This document shows positions 1 to 4,891 of a stretch of 5,010 nt of DNA, piece after piece; position 1 is the stretch's first letter; each line of letters begins with the position of its first letter. Below the pieces are notes generated by a model. It had not been told where the DNA came from, did not search any database, and saw nothing but the letters and a program-made list of their open reading frames with translations. The position numbers and the translations under genes are program-made. This DNA is from Thiobacillus sp. GTDB lineage: Bacteria; Pseudomonadota; Gammaproteobacteria; Burkholderiales; Thiobacillaceae. Location of the stretch: the NCBI GenBank assembly GCA_003510325.1, contig DONB01000158.1:2371-7380 (forward strand), read 5' to 3'.

Positions 1-323
1 TAACCTGCGAAGCGGGCGATACCGAAGGCGATGATAGCGCCCAGTTCGGCACCCAGGACAATATACAGCGTGCCCCAGGCGTGACCGAAGACGGCACCGG
101 CGGCGAGCGCGATGGGCGCGCTGGGGATGGGGTTGAACACGATGGCGAACGCCATCAGCAGGATGATGGCGAGGGGGCCGAGTCCGGCGAGTTGATCCAG
201 CCAGCCTTGCAGGGCCTGGCTGTCGCCCAGGGCCGCCACCAGCATCTGTCCGGAAGGCGTTACATAGAGCCAGGTCAGGGCAATGACGGCGATGGCTGCG
301 ACCAGAAGTCTAAGTGGCATCAT
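1..323 (-). CDS. VTT-domain (TVP38/TMEM64, DedA-like) membrane protein, C-terminus cut by window edge
   Basis: The first 107 codons are present and the rest lies beyond the left edge. Seen: a hydrophobic N-terminal helix at about residues 4-21, an amphipathic stretch containing WLDQLAGLGP (41-50), then the start of a VTT core. This core has a helix at 50-64, the NPIPSAP turn (64-70), AGAVFGHAWGT (75-85) and a further helix to the edge. The glycine- and phenylalanine-rich GAVFG...GT pattern is typical of TVP38/TMEM64 proteins. That family is known for DedA-like inner-membrane proteins, several of which move polyprenyl phosphates or scramble lipids; the substrate here is unknown. Two ATGs are adjacent (323 and 320). 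An in-frame TAG two codons upstream rules out an earlier start, and a GGAAAG lies 9 nt before the first ATG. It follows the DUF1499 gene after a 108 bp gap in the same direction. It is a second VTT protein of the cluster but is clearly not a recent copy of the one at 2259-3233. Confidence 0.85.
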   Translation of the reverse strand, partial: MMPLRLLVAAIAVIALTWLYVTPSGQMLVAALGDSQALQGWLDQLAGLGPLAIILLMAFAIVFNPIPSAPIALAAGAVFGHAWGTLYIVLGAELGAIIAFGIARFAG

Positions 324-342
324 GGGCTATCGCTTTCCGGCA

Positions 343-356
343 GGCATGCGCATGCC
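343..356. repeat. Perfect 14 bp palindrome between the DUF1499 and VTT genes
   Basis: GGCATGCGCATGCC equals its own reverse complement. It lies about 20 bp upstream of the start of the VTT gene, inside the only sizeable gap within the minus-strand gene series (324-431). The gap shows no ORF of interest, no clear promoter and no GC-hairpin-plus-T-tract terminator. The palindrome could be a regulator site for the last gene or a chance GC-rich symmetry; nothing else in the window repeats it. Confidence 0.35.
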
Positions 357-431
357 GATGTAAGCGGGCGCCTTTTCAATTCATCGGGCATGTCCCATCT
401 TAGCAACCCGCCACACACCCGCCTGCCTGAC

Positions 432-1172
432 TCAGCGCGACGTTTCTTCCGCGCTCGCCTTCAGCGCCGCGAGATAGGCACGAATCCGCTTGGCATTCAC
501 GCCGCGATCGATGAGCCCGAGGCGCGAGCGGGAGCGCACGTCGACCTTTGCGCCGCCATCCGATGGCGCGACGCGGACAGCGAATTCGTCCTTGAAACCA
601 TACAGCCGGCTGCTGACGGTGGCTTCGATGCGGCCTTCTTCCGGCACTTTGGCGATAATCTCCCAACCTTTTCTTTCGGCCAGCGCCAGCGCCAGGGCGA
701 ACGCTTTTTCCGGCGGAATCGCCAATTCGACCGGAGCCAGATCGGGGTAACCGGCATGTTGCTGCGCGGCGGTTTCGGCACCCGGGTAGCTCATGGGGTT
801 GGGCATGTCCCAGAATTCGGGCGGGTCTTCGGTATCGGTGCTGATGTCGTTGATCGGCGGATAGGTCCGGGCGGCGTATTCCCAGTGGATGGCCATCGCC
901 ACCAGCGGCAGGGCGACGGCCACGCCCAGGATGGCCGGGATGAAACCGCGCCGCCCGGCACCCGGACGGGCCTGGATCAAGCCGGCCGCCGACAGTGCGA
1001 GGGCGAGCACCGCGCCGTAGGCCGTCCATTCCGAGTATTTCAGGCCTTCGACCACGGACCACCAGCCCTGGCGGTATCCGATGCCCGATGCCACCATGGC
1101 GGCGATCGCGGCCAGGCCGAGGATCAGGCCCGACAGGGCAAGCCAGGACAGGGGTTTGCGTGCATTAGTCAT
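432..1172 (-). CDS. DUF1499 family membrane protein
   Basis: The product is 246 aa. Seen: three N-terminal hydrophobic helices (about 8-31, 50-67 and 77-97), then a soluble C-terminal domain of about 145 residues. That domain carries the family signatures INDISTDTEDPP (107-118) and VDVRSRSRLGLIDRGVNAKR (210-229), followed by a helix. These match DUF1499, a family of unknown function common in proteobacteria. Often the domain stands alone or behind a short membrane or lipoprotein anchor; here it follows a three-helix module. The C-terminal domain may face the periplasm, but I cannot fix the topology. I chose the ATG at 1172 because AAGGA lies 7 nt upstream, the same spacing as at arsM and the VTT-rhodanese gene. 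An alternative ATG at 1187 adds MKEIS and also has a weak purine-rich site. It starts 32 bp after the arsM stop, so it is probably cotranscribed. Its role with arsM is unknown. Confidence 0.88.
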   Translation of the reverse strand: MTNARKPLSWLALSGLILGLAAIAAMVASGIGYRQGWWSVVEGLKYSEWTAYGAVLALALSAAGLIQARPGAGRRGFIPAILGVAVALPLVAMAIHWEYAARTYPPINDISTDTEDPPEFWDMPNPMSYPGAETAAQQHAGYPDLAPVELAIPPEKAFALALALAERKGWEIIAKVPEEGRIEATVSSRLYGFKDEFAVRVAPSDGGAKVDVRSRSRLGLIDRGVNAKRIRAYLAALKASAEETSR

Positions 1173-1179
1173 AGAAATT

Positions 1180-1184
1180 TCCTT
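1180..1184 (-). promoter_or_regulatory. Ribosome-binding site deciding the DUF1499 start
   Basis: AAGGA on the minus strand, 7 nt before the ATG at 1172. It lies inside the first codons of the alternative longer reading (ATG at 1187) and favours the shorter start. Confidence 0.5.
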
Positions 1185-1204
1185 CATGGTGTTTGCCTTT
1201 TGAT

Positions 1205-2248
1205 TTAGCAGCAGGCCGAACCGGAGCCCGCCTTTTCTTCGTCGAATGGCAAGCCGCCGCCACAGCCGGCGAAGATGCCGTAGTGGCGGGCGAAGTCGCC
1301 GATGAAATCGAAATGCGGCGCGAAGCGGGTGTCGCGCAGCATGCGCCAGGTGTTGCCGCAGACCGGGAAGACGCGCCCGGCTTCGATGGCGTGGTGTTTG
1401 TCCAGAATGAAGCGCTGTTCCTGACCGAGGATGCCTCCCCGGTAGACCACGGCCTGGCCGTAGTCTTCGCACTCGGGCTCCAGGCCGTCCAGCTTGAACA
1501 AGCGGTAGGTCGCCGAATAGAAACGGATGTTGCCCACCCGCGCCGCCAGGGCCGGGTCGGTGATGGTGATGGGACGGTCTTCCACCAGGCGCGGGTCGGC
1601 GAAGCCTGCGCGCCGGGCCAAAGCCTGGAAGTCGTTCCAGTACAGGGCGCCGCCCAGGCATTCGCCGTACAGCACCGGATCGTTGCGCAGTTCCGCCGGC
1701 ACGCGGCGGTCGGCGTAGATGTCGGAGAAATAGAGTTCGCCGCCTGGCTTGAGCAGGCGGTGGACCTGGCGCAGCACGGCTTCCTTGTCCGGGGACAGGT
1801 TGACCACGCAGTTGGACACCACCACGTCGAAGCTGGCGTCTTCGAAACCCAGTTCGTCCAGGCGCTCGATGTAGCCCAAGCGGAATTCGACGTTGTCGCG
1901 GGCATAGCCGAAGGCCTGGCGATGGTGTTCGCGGTGTGCTTCGGCCACGGCCAGCTGCTCCTCGGTCATGTCGACGCCGACCACCCGGCCGCTTTCGCCC
2001 GCCAGTTGCGCCAGCGCGTAAACGTCGCGGCCGGAGCCGCAGCCCAGATCCAGCACCCTGAGGCCGGAAAGCAGGGTGGGGCAGACCAGGCCGCAGCCGT
2101 AGTAACGCGCCATTACGTCCGGGTGGATACGCGCCAGCAGGGGCTTGAGCCAGGCCGGCATCTGGCTGGCGTCGCAGCAAGCCGAGGTCCGCAGATCCGC
2201 CGTGCCCTTCAGTTGATTGCCGTAATAATCCTTGACCAGTTCATGCAT
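1205..2248 (-). CDS. arsM: Arsenite S-adenosylmethionine methyltransferase ArsM (AS3MT-like)
   Basis: The product is 347 aa and cytoplasmic. It is expected to transfer methyl groups from SAM to As(III), giving mono-, di- and volatile trimethylated arsenicals, a known detoxification route. Seen: the N-terminal YYG...L...ADLRT segment (8-21), YYGCGLV (49-55), SAM motif I VLDLGCGSGRD (65-75), GVDMTEEQL (91-99), VVVSNCVVNLSPDK (142-155), LKPGGELYFSDIY (166-178) and LYGECLGGALYW (193-204). Cys24, Cys52, Cys147 and Cys197 correspond by motif to human AS3MT Cys32, Cys61, Cys156 and Cys206; the last pair keeps the 50-residue spacing. The long C-terminal region resembles AS3MT and ends in a Cys-Cys pair (346-347), another possible thiol ligand site. 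The start at 2248 has GAGGA 7 nt upstream, and that site overlaps the stop codon of the preceding VTT-rhodanese gene, suggesting translational coupling. No arsenic efflux pump or arsenate reductase gene is visible in the window. Confidence 0.95.
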   Translation of the reverse strand: MHELVKDYYGNQLKGTADLRTSACCDASQMPAWLKPLLARIHPDVMARYYGCGLVCPTLLSGLRVLDLGCGSGRDVYALAQLAGESGRVVGVDMTEEQLAVAEAHREHHRQAFGYARDNVEFRLGYIERLDELGFEDASFDVVVSNCVVNLSPDKEAVLRQVHRLLKPGGELYFSDIYADRRVPAELRNDPVLYGECLGGALYWNDFQALARRAGFADPRLVEDRPITITDPALAARVGNIRFYSATYRLFKLDGLEPECEDYGQAVVYRGGILGQEQRFILDKHHAIEAGRVFPVCGNTWRMLRDTRFAPHFDFIGDFARHYGIFAGCGGGLPFDEEKAGSGSACC

Positions 2249-2255
2249 GTTTAAA

Positions 2256-2260
2256 TCCTC
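2256..2260 (-). promoter_or_regulatory. arsM ribosome-binding site overlapping the upstream stop codon
   Basis: The minus strand reads TGAGGA: the TGA stop of the VTT-rhodanese gene (2261-2259) shares bases with the GAGGA site, which lies 7 nt before the arsM ATG. Ribosomes ending on the upstream gene are placed to restart on arsM. Confidence 0.6.
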
Positions 2261-3233
2261 ATTTCCCAGCGTCCGCGACTGGCCAGCCGTTGGTCCGCCA
2301 TGCAGTCATGCCGCCCTGGATCACCCGTGCATCGGCGAAGCCGGCTTCAGCCAGCAACTGCGCGGCCTGGGCGGAGCGCCGGTCGGTTCGGCAAACCAGG
2401 CGGATGGGGCGCTGTTTGCGGTCTTCCAGTTCCGCCAGGTGCGCCGGCAATTCCTCCAGCGGCAGGCTGCGAGCGCCGGCGATGTGGCCCCATTCGCCAG
2501 TGAAATCGGCGGCAGGGCGCACATCCAGTAGCAGCACGTCCTCGCCCGCGTCCAGTTGCCGTTTCAGATCGGCCACGGCCAGCATGGGCTTTTCGCGCAG
2601 CTTGCGCACGAAGTGCGGCAGGAAGATCGCGGCGGCGAGCAGGGCGAGCGCGATGCTGATGTTGCGAATCATGCCCTCGCCGCCGGCCAGCGCTACGCGT
2701 CCGGCGTAGCCGAGCCAGGTGTAGGCGATGGCGCCGGGCAGCATGAAAATCCAGGTGGCCAGCACATAGGCGAGGAAGGGAATGCGGGTGAGGCCCAGCG
2801 CGTAGTTCAGCAGGTTGAAGGGGAACAGCGGCACCAGCCGCACGAAGGCGACGAAGCGCCAGCCTTCCGCCGACACCCCCTCGTCGAGGCGCTTCATGCG
2901 CGGCCCGGCGCGGCGCTCCACCCAGTCCGCGCCGAGATAGCGGGAGATGAGGAAGGCCAGTGACGCACCGATGGTGGCGCCGGTCAGGTTCCACAGCGTG
3001 CCCCAGACCGGCCCGAACAGGGCGCCGCCGACCAGGGTGATGACCGAGCCGGGCAGGAACAGCACAGTAACGAGGGCGTAGATGCCCATGAACACGAGCG
3101 GCCCCGCCGCGCCGGCGGAGTTCACCCAGTTTTCCAGGGCGGCGGCGTCGAAATGCTCGCGCAGCGTGACCGCCGCGACGACGGCGGCCAAGAGGACGAG
3201 GCCCAGAAGCCAGCGCAGGATGCTCTTGTTCAT
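2259..3233 (-). CDS. VTT-domain membrane protein fused to a C-terminal rhodanese domain
   Basis: The product is 324 aa. Seen: an N-terminal helix (about 4-24) and a TVP38/TMEM64-type VTT core (about 45-180) with FLPGSVITLVGGALFGPVWG (59-78), the FVRLVPLFPFNLLNYALGLT stretch (130-149) and a last helix at 190-208. A single rhodanese domain follows (about 215-322), with LLLDVRP (234-240), GHIAGARSLPL (249-259) and active-loop CRTDRRS, catalytic Cys281. VTT proteins are integral inner-membrane, DedA-like proteins, several linked to lipid or polyprenyl-phosphate movement. Rhodaneses carry sulfane sulfur on the loop cysteine. I infer a membrane-anchored sulfurtransferase or a sulfur-sensitive transporter. 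The rhodanese end is probably cytoplasmic, but the topology is not proven. The start at 3233 has GAGG 7 nt upstream and overlaps the preceding stop by an ATGA. The reading frame is open further upstream, but that part is out-of-frame sequence of the hydroxylase gene. The stop overlaps the arsM ribosome-binding site. Confidence 0.92.
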   Translation of the reverse strand: MNKSILRWLLGLVLLAAVVAAVTLREHFDAAALENWVNSAGAAGPLVFMGIYALVTVLFLPGSVITLVGGALFGPVWGTLWNLTGATIGASLAFLISRYLGADWVERRAGPRMKRLDEGVSAEGWRFVAFVRLVPLFPFNLLNYALGLTRIPFLAYVLATWIFMLPGAIAYTWLGYAGRVALAGGEGMIRNISIALALLAAAIFLPHFVRKLREKPMLAVADLKRQLDAGEDVLLLDVRPAADFTGEWGHIAGARSLPLEELPAHLAELEDRKQRPIRLVCRTDRRSAQAAQLLAEAGFADARVIQGGMTAWRTNGWPVADAGK

Positions 3234-4093
3234 CGTGCGGCCTCGTCGGAGTAGTTGCGCCGGTTGATGGCGTAGTCCGTGACCTCGCCCTTGAAGGGCA
3301 GCAGCAGCATGCCATCCAGGCGATCCACTTCGCGCGGGTCGGTATGGCCATGGATGCCGATGGTCATGCCGACATGGCCGGCGCGCGGCTGGTCGCGGTA
3401 GGTGCCGAACATCCGATCCCACCAGGTCAGGCTGAAACCGAAGTTGGAGTTGGTCTCGTCGTCTTCCACCGAGTGGTGCACGCGGTGCATATCCGGCGTC
3501 ACCAAGACCCAGCGCAGCACCCGGTCGATCGCCGCCGGCAGGCGGATGTTGCCGTGGTTGAACATGGCGGTGGCATTCAGCATCACTTCGAATATCACCA
3601 CGGCCAGCACCGGCGGGCCGAGCACGACGATGGTGGCGAATTTGATCAGCATCGACAGCACGATCTCGAGCGGGTGGAAGCGCGCCCCGGTGGTCACGTC
3701 ATAGTCGAGGTCGGCGTGGTGTACCCGATGCAGCCGCCACAAGGCGGGAACGGCATGCACCATGACGTGCTGCAGCCAGATGACGAAGTCCATGGCGATC
3801 ACCGCCAGCGGCACCGCCACCCAGAACGGCACGCCGAAGTGGTTGAGCAGCCCCCAGCCGTTTTCCGCGCTGAAGGCCGCCAGGCCCACTGCGGCCAGGG
3901 GAAAGAGCAACCGCAGCAGCACGGTATTGAGCACCACCAGGCCGAGGTTGTTGGCCCAGCGCATGGCCTTGGAGACGGTCAGCGCGCGCCGTGGCGCCAC
4001 CAACTCCCACAGCCCAACCAGGGCGAAGATGCCCAGGAAAAAGCCGAGCCGGATGGTCGGTTCGTTGGCGAGTACGAATTGTTCAAAGTCCAT
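3230..4093 (-). CDS. Sterol desaturase/fatty acid hydroxylase superfamily membrane protein
   Basis: The product is 287 aa, an integral membrane protein. Seen: hydrophobic segments at about 15-34, 49-74, 88-108 and 143-173. The complete histidine set of the superfamily is present: HVMVH (109-113, HxxxH), HRVHH (122-126, HxxHH) and HRVHH (203-207, HxxHH), with FNHGN (178-182) between them. Family knowledge: these histidines bind a di-iron centre that uses O2 to hydroxylate or desaturate lipid substrates such as sterols, fatty acyl chains or carotenoids. All ligands are intact, so I expect an active enzyme; the substrate cannot be read from the sequence. The start at 4093 has only a weak GAG 6 nt upstream. 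The gene begins 46 bp after the regulator stop, and its stop overlaps the start of the VTT-rhodanese gene by 4 bp (ATGA), so the two are very likely cotranslated. Its place in an arsM operon is unusual and hints at a membrane-lipid component. Confidence 0.92.
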   Translation of the reverse strand: MDFEQFVLANEPTIRLGFFLGIFALVGLWELVAPRRALTVSKAMRWANNLGLVVLNTVLLRLLFPLAAVGLAAFSAENGWGLLNHFGVPFWVAVPLAVIAMDFVIWLQHVMVHAVPALWRLHRVHHADLDYDVTTGARFHPLEIVLSMLIKFATIVVLGPPVLAVVIFEVMLNATAMFNHGNIRLPAAIDRVLRWVLVTPDMHRVHHSVEDDETNSNFGFSLTWWDRMFGTYRDQPRAGHVGMTIGIHGHTDPREVDRLDGMLLLPFKGEVTDYAINRRNYSDEAAR

Positions 4094-4114
4094 GCTTTTC
4101 TCACTTGTCTACAA

Positions 4115-4133
4115 ATTGAAGGGTTATTTCAAT
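4115..4133. repeat. Short inverted repeat between the regulator and hydroxylase genes
   Basis: ATTGAA and TTCAAT are separated by 7 nt in the 46 bp gap after the regulator gene. There is no T-tract after it on the minus strand and the stem is AT-rich, so an intrinsic terminator is unlikely. A TTGAAA (4132-4127) within it could serve as a -35 element, with a poor TAGACA (4111-4106) 15 bp further on. It may be a secondary promoter or operator site for the hydroxylase operon, or chance. Confidence 0.25.
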
Positions 4134-4139
4134 GACTGC

Positions 4140-4811
4140 TTATCGAGCGATTTTTACCGGCAGGCCATGGGCGCGCCATTCGGCCACGCCATCTTCCAGG
4201 CGGATGGCCTCAAAGCCTTCGTGCCGGAGCAGTTCCACCGCTTCCTTAGCCATCAGGCAGAACGGGCCGCGGCAATAGGCCACCACGGGTTTGTCACGCG
4301 GCAGTTCGTTAAGATGCCTATGCAAATCGGCAAGTGGCATGGATAGGGCGTACGGCAGGTGGCCAGCAGCGAATTCAGACTCCGGCCGCACGTCCAGCAC
4401 GACCACTTCGCCTCGCCTGGCCTGGGCGAGCAATTCCTTGCGGCTGACAGGGGTCAGTTCATTGGCGTGCTCGGACAGCTTGGCCAAGGCCACGCGCAGT
4501 TCCAGCAGGCGGTCTTCGGCAAGCGAGCGGATGGCCACCCAGAAATCCGCCACCGCTTCACCGTTGAGACTATAAAAAACGTTCTTGCCTTCCTTGCGCG
4601 CCACCACCATGTGCGCAAGACGCAACTCCTTGAGGTGGGCCGAGGTCAGCTTGACCGACATGCCGGCTTCTTCCGCCAGCCGATCCACCGGTTTTTCGCC
4701 CTGGGCGAGCAACTCGATCAGTTCCAGCCGCTTGGGGCTGCACACTGCCTTGCCGATGCGGGCCACCTGGGCATAGAGCACATCTTTTGCTTGCCTGCCT
4801 GAATTTTTCAT
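4140..4811 (-). CDS. ArsR-family transcriptional regulator fused to a rhodanese domain
   Basis: The product is 223 aa. Seen: an ArsR/SmtB winged helix (about 11-100) with SPKRLELIELLAQGEKPV (25-42), the recognition region MSVKLTSAHLKELRLAHMV (51-69) and the beta-wing ARKEGKNVFYSL (71-82). A linker leads to a rhodanese domain (about 122-220) with VVVLDVRPESEF (136-147), AGHLPYALSMPL (149-160) and active-loop CRGPFC (Cys180, Cys185). ArsR proteins are dimeric repressors released by metals, arsenic or redox signals. The classical arsenic-binding CxC of ArsR is absent and the winged helix holds only one cysteine, Cys24, so it probably does not sense As(III) in the classical way. I infer that the rhodanese cysteines sense or pass on sulfane sulfur, or bind a thiophilic element. 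The start at 4811 has GGAG 6 nt upstream; a GTG at 4844 is in frame but lies inside the probable operator and promoter. It leads the minus-strand gene series and likely controls itself and the downstream genes. Confidence 0.92.
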   Translation of the reverse strand: MKNSGRQAKDVLYAQVARIGKAVCSPKRLELIELLAQGEKPVDRLAEEAGMSVKLTSAHLKELRLAHMVVARKEGKNVFYSLNGEAVADFWVAIRSLAEDRLLELRVALAKLSEHANELTPVSRKELLAQARRGEVVVLDVRPESEFAAGHLPYALSMPLADLHRHLNELPRDKPVVAYCRGPFCLMAKEAVELLRHEGFEAIRLEDGVAEWRAHGLPVKIAR

Positions 4812-4825
4812 CTCACACTCCAAAG

Positions 4826-4839
4826 AACGTTCGAATGTT
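4826..4839. promoter_or_regulatory. Candidate operator: 14 bp near-palindrome upstream of the regulator gene
   Basis: On the minus strand AACATTCGAACGTT is symmetric around TTCGAA, with a single mismatched pair. It lies 4 bp before the ribosome-binding site of the ArsR-rhodanese gene and overlaps a possible extended -10 (TGC then TAACAT, 4840-4835). A dyad at this place fits autorepression by an ArsR-type dimer. That this regulator binds it is inferred from position only. Confidence 0.5.
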
Positions 4840-4861
4840 AGCACATGCGTTGCTTTGCAAA
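4835..4861 (-). promoter_or_regulatory. Possible promoter of the regulator gene
   Basis: An extended -10-like TGC-TAACAT (to 4835) is preceded by TTTGCA (4861-4856) at a 15 bp spacing or TTGCAA (4860-4855) at 14 bp. Both spacings are short, and each box matches the sigma-70 consensus in four of six places. The region is AT-rich compared with the rest of the window. This is a weak call. Confidence 0.3.
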
Positions 4862-4864
4862 ATT

Positions 4865-4876
4865 GTTTTCTAAAAC
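4865..4876. repeat. AT-rich 12 bp inverted repeat in the divergent intergenic region
   Basis: GTTTT-CT-AAAAC has five paired bases each side of a 2 nt centre. It lies between the regulator promoter and the rhodanese fragment. It could be a second regulator site or simple AT-rich chance symmetry. Confidence 0.2.
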
Positions 4877-4891
4877 CTTTTTAACAGGGGT

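Noticed and set aside
324..431. Terminator or small gene between DUF1499 and VTT
   Set aside because: I found no GC-rich hairpin followed by T residues and no credible short ORF. Only the 14 bp palindrome stands out.
81..1208. Plus-strand ORF of 375 codons
   Set aside because: It runs antisense over the DUF1499 gene and part of the VTT gene. Its product is rich in Gly, Arg, His and Asp with no recognisable motif, as expected from the opposite strand of GC-rich genes.
432..2180. Minus-strand ORF of 582 codons that could be read as one large fusion protein
   Set aside because: Only the last 246 codons resemble a real protein (DUF1499). The part before them is an out-of-frame reading of arsM, full of Arg, Pro and Gly.
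1193..2254. Plus-strand ORF of 353 codons
   Set aside because: It is a near-exact antisense shadow of arsM, with no motif or ribosome-binding site of note.
3234..3422. N-terminal extension of the VTT-rhodanese protein upstream of the ATG at 3233
   Set aside because: The added 63 residues overlap the hydroxylase coding region in another frame and are low in hydrophobic content. The ATG at 3233 has a ribosome-binding site at the right distance and begins a normal membrane helix.
3344..4135. Plus-strand ORF of 263 codons rich in His and Gln
   Set aside because: It is antisense to the hydroxylase gene; the His and Gln richness comes from the complement of that gene's codons, and no family is recognisable.
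4812..4844. Longer regulator starting from GTG at 4844
   Set aside because: The extra 11 residues would be encoded by the palindrome and candidate -10. The ATG at 4811 has a good GGAG 6 nt upstream.
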